From Camarhynchus parvulus (lineage: Eukaryota > Chordata > Aves > Passeriformes > Thraupidae): DNA of 64,000 nt. The stretch covers positions 61,414,965 to 61,478,964 of the forward strand of contig NC_044572.1 of the NCBI RefSeq assembly GCF_901933205.1, in the 5' to 3' direction. Both the position numbers and the translations under genes were made by a program. The notes under the pieces were generated by a model that saw only the letters and a list, made by a program, of their open reading frames with translations, was not told the DNA's origin and made no database searches. Positions 37,251 through 50,300 of the stretch are shown here, piece by piece (the stretch's first letter is position 1; every line of letters begins with the position of its first letter).

Positions 37251-38509
37251 GTATGCTACATGAGGAGGATGTGATGGGAAGGTGCATTTCCATCACCTGT
37301 GGGTTGGATGATCCCTACTCTGCTGTAGTCATTGGTTTTATTCAGTGAAACTCCTTGAGTTTCCTTGCAGGCACAGGCCTTAAAGCTTGTATTATGGTTA
37401 CTTTGTCTGTTTCTGGAGTCCTAGCAATATGGACAGATTTGATGTGCTATTTAGGAAAAAAAAAAAACATTGTAAATTATGGTGAATATGCAGGCTCAAA
37501 TCTTGCTGGTGCCATTTAATTAAAATCGGCATGAAACTAGATACCCTGTAATATTGGGCTGTTCTGTTTGTACTGACCCCCCCCTGGGAGCTTCTCTGAT
37601 CTCACTGGAAATCTCTGGGAAACCCCAATATGTAACTGGTTCCTCTCTAGTCCTCCCAAGCTAATTTGGACAGATTATTTCTGTACACACACACAAATGC
37701 ACACAACACACATCTTGAAGCAGCAAATCCACTGAGACCACACTGGTTCCTGAAGATGACTCAGTATTTCTGTAAACTCATGAAGAACCATGAAATGCCC
37801 CACCAGTTCTTTTTCCATCAGGCTACTTCCACCACACAGGGTACAAAGGCAAACTTGAGGGTCTGCAAGCACTGAAGTTGTGAGAGGATTGTGTGTGTTG
37901 GTGTAGCTAATGTATCACAGCAGAGATTTGTGGGAGAGGCAAAAACAGCCCACTCCTTCAACTACCCTATAAATATTCAGGGTTTTCCTCCACTAACTCC
38001 CTTTGATACTCATGAAGCTGATACATGCTAGTCGGACATGCTCGGCTGAACAATACACACCAATTCCCTGTCAACAACAGGTCTGCTTTTGCTCTCCTTG
38101 AAGTCTTTTGCTCTCCAAAATGGTGGTTTTTGTCATTGACTTAAGTGGGACCAAGTTAGCTTGGTTGCTTTTTTCAAAATGTAGGGTGGATGTGCTGAGT
38201 AAATTACTTTAGAAACAGATTGGAAAACCCAGAATATTATCCATCTAGGTGGGCATCGTAAAACTCTTCATCCCTAAAGAGGCTTGTACACAAGAAGGAG
38301 GAACAGTGGCTATTGTTCATGCTTTTGTCCCATTAACAGCAATATTTTTCATGGCGTGAGTATATAGGGATTAACACTTCCGTTTTTCACCAGACTAAGT
38401 TTGGATTTTTAAATAAATTCTGTGCATCTTTAAACATCTGGTCCCTTTATGGCTGGCTGAAGGAGTTTATCTGTCTTGGCTGGTTTTTTCTGTGCTCTCT
38501 TCCCACCCA

Positions 38510-38534
38510 GAATCTTGACCCAGAGTCAAGATTC
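38510..38534. repeat. inverted repeat with 10-bp arms
   Basis: GAATCTTGAC and GTCAAGATTC are perfect reverse complements separated by CCAGA. It could form a short hairpin. No transposon ends were recognised. Confidence 0.85.
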
Positions 38535-41500
38535 ATTTCCATTGTAAGAAACTCTTGCAATATTAGCCGAAGATCCTTGATAATGCTTGATTGGACCAGT
38601 TTCATCTATTAAAATAGAATCAATGAGTTCAGACCACATCATAGGTGTTCTCTGCAGATTAGAAAAATCACTTTTGATTCAAACCCAAAGTAAAACAGTT
38701 GAAAATGAAAATGTAATGACTGGCCTTGCATGCCCATGCATCGTGAGGATAATCCCATTGAATTTAACAAGAATGAATAATGTATTCTGAATTTGTCAGC
38801 ACAAGTCTGAGTATATGAACATGCCATTGACTCCAGGTGAAAAAATAAACCTGAGACATTGATGCTGTTTCTTGAGTCATGGCACCAGGGAAGGGGGACA
38901 GTCCATCCAAGTACAGAATGTGTAGCATTTCCTCTGACAGCACTCTGGATCCACAGATGTTTGTGCATGATATGATGCCATTGAACCAACACATTAGTTA
39001 AAATAGTCTCTGGACAGATAAAATTTGAAGGGAACACATTAAGGTATGCAGAGGGAAGCAAGCAATCAACGTGGTTACTTACACAAGGTTACTTGCTATA
39101 CCTACCTTAAGAGGGCATGAAATGCACACAAATGCTGAATGCATTTTTATTCTTAAGCAGGTTATGAAACAGTGGTTCACTCAAGTGTCCTCGTTTCTGA
39201 GTTTGGGGCACACCGTGTCAGAGCAAGGCAGTAAAATCCCAAGCTTTCCTTTGCTGGAGGCTGATTACTGGTGTGAAAAGTTTCATCCTGGTGAGCATAA
39301 AGATACATGACACTGAGACCCCCTGCTCCTCATTCCTGTTGACTTCAGCAAGCAGCCAGAAACTCAGGATCTTGGAGGAGCTGCTCAACACCTAGAAGGG
39401 CTGATCATTAAAAAAGCATTATAAATCTCTGAATGGTTTATGGTTTATGAGGGAAATAGCAATTGATTCCTCAGCGGTGCCATTACTCTCAGCTATTGCT
39501 ATCATTCAAAAGGCAATAATGTTGGTTATTTACCTTCAATTAAAATATCTAGTTAGTTGTGATGTCATTTAAAATAGCAGTATAATGTGTTTAGTGCTCC
39601 CTTATCCAACACCATAGATAAACTCCTCTTGGCAACAGGGGATAGTGATATGAAATGAAAAATTGGGCGGGGGAGCGAGATGGAGGAAAGACTGTGTAAA
39701 TCTTTTACTGGATTATTATTCTTACATGTCTGTGTGTCCCTTGGGCAACAGATTGGAGGTGAGACTGCAGGCTCCTTTGCAGTGACACCCCATGGACCTT
39801 CCAAATGGGTCAGGGAAGATCCATTGGGCATTCAGGGAGTAGAGAGAAGTCACCTCACTCTGCAGAGTGTACCAATGGACTGAAATCCATCTGTCTTCTG
39901 GTACCACTCCTCACCAGAAATAATTAATCACCAAAGCTCTCGATCACCAGAACTTCACCTAACACAGCCTTTTCCCCAAATCACACCAGCCATCTTCAGT
40001 ACTGTTGTCCTTATATTCCTCAAACCCAGATTTTAAATACAACTCATACACTTTACTAAATGTGGGTTTTTTTTCTCATTTTCTGGTTGTGTTCATTACA
40101 GAAATTTCTTCTCAATAAGAAAACCTAAAAGATTCTCAAGACCTTCAATTTCTCAGTGCCCCCTTGCATGAACTTTAATATAAAATAAAAAGAAAAATGG
40201 TTGTTGATTGCTCACAATAGCTATTCACAGACAAAAGAGAATTGGTTTCTTTTTCTTGCATGTTCTTGTAGTTCCCCAGATTAAAGCACCCTTTTTATGA
40301 CTGGAGCATGCTCCTGCCCACTACTTTATTCTTCCCTTCAGGTTTGTATGCTACAAGAAAGTCACATAACAAGAGACATTATGGAGAGATGAGGAACAGA
40401 ATTTAAAAAGCCCTTCTCCATGGCTTGATGGTCAAGTACGGTCTTTTTTACACAAATGTGGAAATAAATGCATAAGGAAATATTTTACCTCAGTTAGTGG
40501 AGGGAACCAAAGAAATACTGTGATGAGCTTCATGTCTACAAGGGTTTTTTGCTGTGCTGTCTCCAGCATGGCTGTGTTGTGGGAATTTGTTCAAAGCCAC
40601 CTTGTCCCTTTGAGAGTCTGCAGCAGCAGCAAACATTGGTATGTCACTGACAGGCGCCCTGGCATTTGCTGGTGGTTGTATGTCAGCTGAAGGCTAATGT
40701 CATTTAAGAAGGTTGCTTTGTTCAGGTGACCAGAAACACTGGGTTTTTTGGGTAATGTCAGATTTCTGCATTGACTACAGCAAGCTTGTGGCAAGAAAGA
40801 TAACTCATGTTGACAACCTTCTGCAATGTGGTCCAAATATAAGCAATCAAGATGCTTATTCTGGGGAAGGGGAAAATAATTCAGGAATATTTGGAGCAGC
40901 TTCCTGAGTTACATAGTAACAGATTGAATTTAGACTCTTAATTTTATTTTGTGTAGATTTAGATCAGATTTATGTGCAATGTCATACCTTTTGTTTGTAG
41001 ACAGAAATCCTCAGCCAATCTGCCCGAAAACTTATGGTATGATACCACCTCATGCTATTTTTGTGTTTGTTATGAGTTTACATTAAGAGGTCTATAATCA
41101 CACAAATAATGCAGCCTACAGGGACAATGGGCAAATCGACCTAAATTAAATAAGTATCTAGATGTGTACATGCTCATCTGCATATGTTATCATTACACCA
41201 ATGATACTGGTATTTTTTTTTCAGGGGACCTGAAGAGCTTCATCAGCAAAAGCAGTCTAAGTTCATGCCACAGGAAAACCCTCAATAGCAGCATTTTGCA
41301 CTAACACAACATTTTACATTTTGAAAGCTAATACAAACATGCTCATTATTTGTTCTCCGTGAGTGTTTTAAGGAATTCTTCAAAATCCTCAGAGTTTTTT
41401 TTTAATCTTTAAAATAAATGTTTTAAATTGTAAAATTTAAAGAAAAAATCACCTCTTTTTCCCTGACCATGAAGACAACCTTTCCCAGAGTGCAAGGACA

Positions 41501-43741
41501 TCTAAGGTAGATGGAGAGACCTTTGCCTCCTCTGTGTGGATGTGAATGCATTGATGTGACTGTAGTCAGTTGGTTCTCAAAGTACTTCTATGTGCCAGTG
41601 TCACCTTCAGACATAACCTGCTTGCCAAATACTCATTTCCAGTTCTGCATTTTGTTTCATGCTAGTGACAGCCTGACAAATATGTAGGCACTATAGAAAA
41701 TGGTGTTTGCTGGATTTGGTTCAAGTCAAATTGGTGCCACCACTGGGAACAGAAGTTAGAAAGGACTAGAAATTCAAATCTGGTGGTTGTGTTTGTGGAG
41801 GGAAAGCTTCTCAATGCATCTTCAAATCCCCTGACTGCAGCTATTTATGAGCCACACCATGTATTTCCCATACCTGCTGAAATCTTTGTAATCTTATTAT
41901 CTATTTATTTACCCACTATGGAGTTCCTGTTGCCATAACACGTGAGGCTCTACCAAGGCTTTAGTAACAGAAGCAAAAGGCTCTTCCTCATTCTTTTATT
42001 TCATCTTGCAGAAGGAATGCTAGAATAGCAGGAAATTACTTATAGGATGATAGCACCAGTTTAATTTTCTTATGCACTTGTGTGTGTTTGAAAAAAGCAG
42101 TCTGCTCAAAAGGTGAGTTTTGCATTAATTTGTAGCAGGTTGCTTCCTGTGATCATTCTTTATAGCCTGCATGGCTTCTGAGAAAGTCATCACTTAAGAA
42201 AACAAGAGAGCTCAGCTTTTGTTGACAGAAACTGCTCTTTGCAGGATTTCATGTTTAGAGAGCATGAAAAAACCATCGACAGGTAATGTCTCCTTTAGAG
42301 GCAGACAGGGTCACATCACAAGTTTAATTTCAGCAATAGTATATGCTAAAGTGACCTTATATATTTATTAGGGCAACAGGATTGTCAAATGAAAACCACT
42401 GTGTAGCACTGTGAATTTAAATCAAGATATACATTGCAGACTGCAAATGGCTGGAGATGCAGGAAAAAGAAAGATGGATGTAGGGAGAATATTGGACAGT
42501 GATCCATGAAGTGCAATTCTTCACAGTTAAATATATTCTATGACTTACTAATTTTCTCTTAGAAGAAATGGGAATGAATGCTATTTTCCATTTAGGAGTA
42601 ATTGTATAGTAATTCTTCATGGTTTTGCTTCTTGTACAGCGGACAAACTAAGCAAAATTATTTTAAAGACATATTCAAAATTGCTGTTCAAAATGCTTCA
42701 GCATGCAAATTTCTTATAGTTTCACTTTGTTTTCTTTAAGCTAAATGATGTGCATATATAAGAATATTTTGGGTAATCACACAGCTTATGCTAAGTAACT
42801 ATTTCAAGTTGTCCTCGATACCAGTATGTTTCTACATATTTATCTTGAAGTGTTAATGACATTTATTTTGGTAATTTTTGCTCCACTAACGTGCTCTTTC
42901 AACACTTTAAAGAACTGATAAAATTTTATTCAAGCAAATCTCTTAATTTACCTCAATGTAGAAATTGACTTGAAAAGCAGCACAAATCCTTGCTCATATA
43001 GAAAGTTTTTCTTGAAGTTAATGAGCTTATTTGCCTGAGTAAGGATATGGATATAGGGACTGCTCAAGTGAGCAAAAGTTTCAAAACTGGATGCAAAGTC
43101 ATTAGCTTACTTCAGACCAGCCTCTTGAAATAATTGCTGAACACTGAGCGCCTGAGGACTGGCTCTCAAAATGGTATTTTGTAAAACGTGAAAATGCATA
43201 TGCAAAAGAGTAAGAAAAATGGAAATGTTAAGCACAAATGTTTAATTAAAAGACATTTCGGTAAGTGATGATGATTATTCAAAGTACATTTTATGTCCCC
43301 ATGGTGTTGTACCCCATGTCCATTGCTGTCTTTTTCCACTAGGAGTAAGACATTCCTTATAGACAAAAAGAGTTTTCTTTTGCCCTCAGGGACAACTTAA
43401 CACACACAACACATCCATCTTTCTTGCAGTATGGTATGAATTATTATTAGAAATACATTAAAAGAATATTCTGTATTTGTAATATTAGCATGAGGTATGA
43501 TTTATTTACAACCTTGCATCTCAGCTTCTTTTTTTTGTCCCCTCTGTATCTTCTTTCTCCTGAACTGTCTTGCACTTGCAGCATCAGGATTCTCTATGGT
43601 GTTTAATGTTTTAGTAAGGTGGCAGTGTCTCCTTTCACTCTTTAGGGTACTGTTTCATCCTCATGTGTTGAGAGATGCTTGCTTTTACCTCTGCATCTCA
43701 CAAAAGGTACTCCACCAAGCGTCTGAGCAACCAAATGGGGA

Positions 43742-43758
43742 TGTGTGTGTGTGTGTGT
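43742..43758. repeat. short (TG)n microsatellite
   Basis: About eight TG units. Confidence 0.9.
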
Positions 43759-44155
43759 CCCTCCTTCCTCCATTGCTTCAAACAGGAGCTGAGGTAGTTA
43801 CAGCCCACAAAAAACTGTGCCAGATGAAACTTAACTGGCATTGCATAAAGAGTTCACACAATGGGCTGGGACTGGATAAAACATTTATTTTCAGTTGTTA
43901 TTGATGACCTCTCAGAAGTTGCTCGTGGCTCTACTTTGGCCTGTCACTTTTGAGGTACAGGGTCATCAATAACTTATGGAAATAAATGTCTTACTGAGAG
44001 TCTGGCTACTGCAAGTCCAGTATATTGTCTCACATACAGACATGCAGGCACAGAAAATACAAATCACAGAGAAACCAATTTTGATATTAGCTTCTGTCCT
44101 ATCTTTAGAAAAACAGGCTTTTTAGATTTTGTTTTGTTTCCATTCTCTTTTTTTT

Positions 44156-44275
44156 CTTTTCTTTTCTTTTCTTTTCTTTTCTTTTCTTTTCTTTTCTTTT
44201 CTTTTCTTTTCTTTTCTTTTCTTTTCTTTTCTTTTCTTTTCTTTTCTTTTCTTTTCTTTTCTTTTCTTTTCTTTT
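44156..44275. repeat. (CTTTT)24 / (AAAAG)24 pentanucleotide array
   Basis: There are 24 perfect CTTTT units without interruption, followed by about 25 bases of imperfect copies with longer T runs (to about 44302). The opposite strand is AAAAG. Long frames of alternating Lys, Glu and Arg on the minus strand come only from this array. Confidence 0.97.
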
Positions 44276-44302
44276 TTCTTTTTTCTTTTCTTTTTTCTTT
44301 TC

Positions 44303-46544
44303 ATCTTCTATTTCTTTCTGGTATTTCATAAAGATATGTCCCTAATTTATTTATAAGGTAAGTCTTCAGAACAAGGTAGTATTACTGAGCTGGCTTACCA
44401 GTTCCTCTGTACACATGAGTACATTCATAATTGATAGAATGATCTATAGTGTTGGGGCTAAAATAAACTTAAGGTCAAATCTCTCGGAGAGCAAATCTTG
44501 CCATTATTTCTGATGAGAAATAAATACGTGCAGGAACTAAAAACTGCGGAGTTGAAAGGGAATAAAACTGAATGCATAAGGGCATTTTGAACAATTCATT
44601 CCAAAGTGAAAGTGCTTTTTAGTTTTTCTTCATTGCCTTGATCTTCCTAAAACTGTTGTTGGGGCAGGTTAATGACTGACCTCTGAGGGAACCACATACC
44701 AGTCTTTGTTCCCTAGCAGTCAGGATCTTGCAGAGGCTTGAAACCTTTGAGGGAGAGAATAGGATTAAACTGCTGTATGAAGTCCGGTGCAGGTGATGAT
44801 CAATGGGAGCACAGGAGTGAGTTTCTCAGGACACTCTCTCCCTTCCCCCACCAGCTGGAATTTACTTCCTTTACTGCAAAGTTACCTGATGGAGACGGCT
44901 GACTGTCAGTGATTGTTGTCAGATTAATTTCCCTTAAGCAGTCATCAAAAACATTCAGTATTAAAATCCCAATAATATTTTAAAGGTTACCGGTCATTTA
45001 AGATTTAAACATCATATCAAGCAGTTAAAATCAGAAAGAATTATCCTGAGCCTCACACTAAAATCATATTTACATGAACTCAGCTTACTTGCCACCCTCC
45101 AATTTTCAAGGTGTCCAGCAAACTAAAGACGAGTGTTTGACCCTGCAACGTGTGCGCACTGAGTAACCTCTGATAAACTGGTGTTTGCACGAGTCCCTCG
45201 TACCTGCCTGTCCCAATGCCCAGCTGTAGACCCGAGAATGAAGCCATTGGTCCTGATATGCTGCACTGACTGCAAGGTTCCTTTGCATGCTGACTTTTGC
45301 AGGGCATCAGCTTTCACCTCGCCTGCAGACCGAATGTGCTGCTTGAATGGTGTAAAAATCCATTGTCACTGTGAGGACTGAGCTGCTGGTGGGCACACGG
45401 GTCCCCTCCCCATCCTCCCTGCTAGCCACACTCCCGGGCCCTGTGTGGAGACGCTGCCTCTCCCCCTGCGTCCCCTCTCTTGCCGCCGCTCTTGCTCCTT
45501 CGGGTGGCTGAGCGTTTGCTGCGACGAGGTTCAGATAAAGGGTTTGCAAGCTGACGGGTGACATTTCAGCTACGGTTTCTGCTGCCTTTCGAGGCTTCTG
45601 TATGGCTGCAAGCGGTTGTTATGATTCCTAAAGGTTTGGAGTCAACCTCCTTTTGTTCTCTCAGAACGGATGCAGAAACCAGTTTATTATCGGGAGAATT
45701 AAAACGAGCAGAATTTCGATGAAAAGCATTGCACACGTCCCACCTGCCTGGCCTCAAAACAGCTCCTCAGCAAAAGCCAAGCGAAGCAAAACACAAAGCT
45801 GTAACTTGAGTTGCTCTAAGATTGCACTGATAGGGATACCTGATGTCACATCTCCTTCTCCACAGCCTGGGACAGCTCCTACGCATGCGGGGTCTGAGGC
45901 CCACAGCTAGAGGTGCTGTGTGATGAAGATGAGGTGAAATACGGAGGAGCTGTAGTTTCAGACTGATGGTCGAAGGGCCATTCCATTCCCTGAAAAAAAC
46001 CCTGCACTCTGCAATAGTTTAATGTCTGTAAGGAGAGAAATTTATGTTTAAACCCAACCTGCATCTCCTGCTGAGTCACAAAAAGAGCTTACGCTGGCTT
46101 TTGCTGAGGAGTCTTTGTCCTGAACTCTCTGAAACTAATGTGAAGAGTGGACCTATGTAAACAACTTCCATTAAGGAACAAACATATTTTCCCACCGTGG
46201 GCCTAAGACACGCCATTAAGAACGTATCCTCTTGTGAAGAACTGCAGTAAGAAAGTAATGAAGAATTTCACATGTGAAATAAACTTCCACTGTGAATTTG
46301 AGGGGCTATTTTATTGAAACGGGCCAAATTATCAATATAATCGGGTATTCTGCAGTGTGGGAATCTTGCTGCTGAAAGCAGTGGGAAACTTCGAGGCTGA
46401 ATGTGGCAAGTTTGTGAGCGTTGGCAGGGATTGTAAACCTTGCTGGAGCGCAGTGAAAAGCCCCTCATTCCTGCAGGAAAGAACTTTTCTAAAGTGCCTG
46501 CAAATGAATTGAGGATGGAAACAGAGACATCTCCATTCAAACAA
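44303..46544. other. intergenic DNA, no gene recognised
   Basis: No coding gene was recognised. CpG content begins to rise in short patches near 45420-45530 and 45880-45900 before the CpG island that follows. Confidence 0.6.
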
Positions 46545-46705
46545 TGGGGAGCTGGCAAGGACCGAGCGCAACACCCGGCCCCCACGGCCAGCGGGGGACG
46601 AGCGGGAGCGGCCCGGGACGGCGCTGGGGAAGCAGCGGGAACACCCGCGGGGATGCGGCAGCGCTCCCGCCCCACGCGTGGAAGCGGCGCAGGGCGCTGC
46701 GGCCC

Positions 46706-46723
46706 GGGGGGGGTTGGGGGGGG
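46706..46723 (+). other. G8-TT-G8 run, possible G-quadruplex
   Basis: Two runs of eight G are separated by TT within the orphan CpG island. There are enough G triplets for a folded quadruplex. Structure is inferred from sequence only. Confidence 0.6.
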
Positions 46724-46820
46724 CGATTCCCGGCGCTCCCGCTCCCAGCCCCCGGCTCCCTCCGCCCCTCCCGGCCGCTGCCTTGGCCCGGGCGGCCCAG
46801 ACTGGCCGGCGCCGGGCCCG

Positions 46821-46828
46821 TGACATCA
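46821..46828. promoter_or_regulatory. CRE-like site TGACATCA
   Basis: One mismatch from the palindromic CREB/ATF site TGACGTCA, inside the orphan CpG island, about 40 bp from the X-box. Function is inferred. Confidence 0.4.
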
Positions 46829-46866
46829 CCCATTCACACTGCGGCCCGGCTGGCGCCGCCGGGGCG

Positions 46867-46880
46867 GTCGCCGCGGCAAC
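46867..46880. promoter_or_regulatory. RFX X-box
   Basis: GTCGCC-GC-GGCAAC fits the RFX consensus GTNRCC(N0-3)RGYAAC in both half-sites. X-boxes recruit RFX factors at ciliary and other promoters. Its position in the CpG island supports promoter activity there, but this is inference. Confidence 0.5.
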
Positions 46881-47131
46881 GCGGACGCCGATCCGCGGGC
46901 AATGACTTCCAGCTGCCCGCCCGCCCCGGGAGCGCGCCCGGCGCGCCCTCGCCCCGCCGCGCCGCGCGTCCCCGCTCTTCCCGTCCCCTTCCCGGGCAAC
47001 CCTTTACACCCCCGCCAGCTCCCCCCGCAGGTATTTTACCCGTGCCCTACGCGATGGGGAATGCTGCGGGACCAGAGGCGCCCCCGGGTCTCGCGAAGCT
47101 TGTGTGTGGTCTAAAAAATTCCACATTCACC

Positions 47132-47264
47132 ATATGCATACATACATACATACATATATTTATACACACATATATATATACACACATATATACATATATA
47201 CATACATATATACATATACATAAATATGCATACACACACACATATACACATATACACATACGTT

Positions 47265-47308
<44 letters not shown>

Positions 47309-47320
47309 TATATATATAAT
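47132..47320. repeat. compound CATA / TA / CA microsatellite
   Basis: CATA repeats pass into mixed TATA/CACA sequence, then about 15 TA units near 47269-47298, then CACACA and TATATA. It directly abuts the orphan CpG island. Confidence 0.93.
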
Positions 47321-50300
47321 TACTGTTTTTGCTGATTTCTTCCGTATTCTCCCTAGGTGCTTTCCTTTTCCCCCTCCACAACTGAGGAAAATAGATTCTA
47401 CAACCTCTCCCATGCAGACTTCTGGTCCGACTTTTCGTTCTGACGCTCCACTCCGCAAGCCTGGAATTGTGTGATCCCCTTTTTGAGGTGGTGGGAGAAG
47501 GATTGCATGGAAACGGGACTGCCGTGTGCTGAGTACTTCTGGAAAATGTTTTCTCTCTAGCTGCCCAAGCATGAAACATTTTTTACCCCAGTATTGTGGT
47601 CCAGTACATTAAAATCTTGATACAGAGTATTTTGAAAGCTTAAAGGCTGTAGTCTTTCTCAGCTCACCTGAAAATCTTAAAATGCTCAATGCCTCTGTGA
47701 AAGAGCTAGGGCTGATGTCAAACTTTGCAAATACCTACTTTTATTGACCTAATAGATATGCTTCTATGTTTTGTGTTCACTAAGAAAATTTTTGAAGTCT
47801 GAGTTCACTAAAACTTGCAGCAGAAGCATCAGGAGACAAATAAAACAAACCTACAAAGGAACATTAAATTTGTGACTTTTGAAGCCAATAATGTGATTTT
47901 GTATATCTATACTTTTTTTTTAAAATGTGATTCAGGAACTTCTCATGCTACAGTTTGATACTGCTGCAGATTTGCCCCGTGTGACTTTCCAAAGTCCCAA
48001 AGGGGCCCTGAGTCAAACGAAGGATTGGAAGTGAGAGAGCTTCCCAGGTTTTCTATACAACCCTCTGGCAGGTAGCTCACGCTACTTCCTTTGAGAATGA
48101 ATAGTTACTACCTATTGCCTTGGAGTTTGTTGATTCACAGTTCCTACAGGAAACCATCTGTAAATATTAGCCTGTGTAATTTGTAGTGATATTAAACAAA
48201 GTGATGAGAATCCTACTTAAGAAAAAAATTGATAGCTTTCCATATGGTTCCAAAAAGCTTAACACTGATACTAGTTAGCACAGTGTAGGAACAGCACAGT
48301 TCTGACTCAATTTATCTGTAAAAATGAAGGCTTAGTGAAACATTAATTTTCCAAAATTACGGAATGTTTTAATGTGATTGTAATTGCCCCTTTGTGCTTT
48401 TAATTTATTACCATTGTTATAACGAATTATAACTCATTGTAACCAAAAGCTTTAGATAAAAAAGCCATGCTGGTATGCTGGCATCTTGTTATAAAGATGG
48501 TCTCTGTATAATGCTATCACAGTGTATCCATTCTGATTTATGTGGATAACTTAGGCTGGTTTGGGGACTTCTTTTGCATCAGTATTGTGATGCTGTTGTG
48601 TCTCAGGTTCAGTCCTTCATGTGTTTGCATCCTACCTTTCTATAATGTGTTTTCCTGGAGAGCTGCACTTAGATTCAGGACAGATGGAAGAGCTGGGTGC
48701 TGTACAAAGGCGGCAGGGCAAACTCTTGTAAGTGATGCTGGGGAGGGGAGCCCTGTGGAAACTGATGCGAGCTAAGGACAGGGATGCAAGCGTGTCTGAT
48801 CAGCAGTTCCTCAGGACCCAGAGTGGCTCTGAACACCTAGCACTGTGTGTGCACCTGGACACGCTCCAGCAGCATTCTACCCCTATGGAAACAATGTGTT
48901 AAGCCTTGCTGAACCAGATCCATGCCTGTTTGGGTGTGTCCATGCTGCGCTCCTGTTATCAGGAGTGCTGAGGAGCCCAGCGCAGCAGGTGTCCAGACAG
49001 AGGCCTGATGCTGCCTGGTGCTGAGCAGGAGGTACTGAGTCAGCCTGAGCACAGAGCCCACGTGCTCTGCTCCACGGTGCACAGAGATGACCTCAGCAGC
49101 AGTCCTGCATCCGGGCTGGGTTTGTGCCATGCCCCACCAAAGCCCAGACTGAGTTCAGTCTGGGGTTAATAGCCCTAACTCCATCCCAAAGCCTCTCAAA
49201 TCCATCTGGACTTTGCTACCTAACTCTCCTGGGAGCACAGCATAGGGATAATTGGGCAAGATCTACAAGATGCATTCATATTCTGTGCTACATGAAAGTA
49301 CTTGTATGGATGTGAATCTTGCTGTGGTCTGGGCTGCAGCCTTAGCTAATGAACTCAATCAGACCTGAACTGGCTCTGCACAGAGCTCATCCTGGTGTCT
49401 CTGTTGCTTCAGCATTCCTGATCTACAGCTCATCACCTGTGGCATATCTGCAGATTAACTTTATCTGGTGCTGAAAGTATAGATGCATAAGGTAAAATAT
49501 AATTTGGCACAAAATATCACTAAAAGCATTAAGAAGAAAATTTGTAGAGAGAGACTCAGTAGCACAAGGGGATTGTGTTAAAGACTAGGTCCGTACCCTG
49601 GCAATTTACCACTAATTTTTCTTGTGGGAAAGGGAGCAGATCCATAGGAACATGGGATTTGCCATAGGAAAAACTGACTGTAGTACTAAACCTCAACTGT
49701 GCTTGTATGTTCCCTTTTTCAGTGTTTGTAATAGTCAGATATTTGTGTTCTCTTCCATTGCATGCTACAGTTCTAATCTAGCAAAGTGCTTGAATTATGT
49801 GCTTTAGAGCCTTACTGGATCAGGGCCATTTTCAGTACATCCAAAAAGTTAAGGCTAAAGCATTCTCTGAAATCTTTGGCTAGAGATTGTCTAATATTAT
49901 TCCTTACCCGTAAGGATCTTATCTTCACTCTCCCATAGGAACTGAAATAGCAAATGTCATGTATGCAGCCTTGGCAGACACTTTTGAACTTGGAGGACTT
50001 CTTTCGATGAAGTAGTGTGGGCCAACATGCCTGAGACATGTTCAAAGCTTTTTATCCTTCCTCATCCATTTGAAATACAAACAGACAATTCCCAGTTTCC
50101 AAAACAGGGCTAGACATATATTGTGATGGTGGCAGTGACTCGATAAGGAAATATGGGAAACATAGTCTTCAGCTGACTGTATAGAAAGTGCTTTATCCAA
50201 GAAGGAAAGAATCCCTTAGCATAAAAATAAAAGAAATCATTATATTGATTTTTTTCATGTGCTAGGAGCTGTTTATTAAGTTTTTATTGATTCATAAACA

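Larger units (their letters stand above)
36181..44155. other. intergenic DNA upstream of ID4, no gene recognised
   Basis: No coding gene, RNA gene or recognised transposon was seen. The stretch is AT-rich and repeat-poor, as expected for regulatory flank of a developmental gene. It contains two short inverted repeats, a 12-A run (37456-37467) and a short TG repeat at 43742-43758. Confidence 0.65.
46545..47115. other. orphan CpG island about 11 kb upstream of ID4
   Basis: GC-rich and CpG-dense over about 570 bp, with CRE-like, X-box and G-run motifs but no recognisable protein. Frames of up to 263 codons cross it on several frames at once, which is typical of CpG islands and not evidence of coding. 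It could be the promoter of an unannotated non-coding transcript or a distal CpG-island enhancer of ID4. No TATA box was seen. A CAG|GTATTT at 47028-47036 could be a plus-strand splice donor, but this is weak. Confidence 0.8.

Noticed and set aside
44105..44356. Lys/Glu-rich and Phe-rich frames over the pentanucleotide array
   Set aside because: They arise because a 5-bp repeat without stops is open in several frames.
46544..47335. 263-codon open frame across the orphan CpG island
   Set aside because: It is Pro/Arg/Ala-rich and then runs into Tyr/Ile/His repeats encoded by the microsatellite. Other frames are equally open, as usual in CpG islands.
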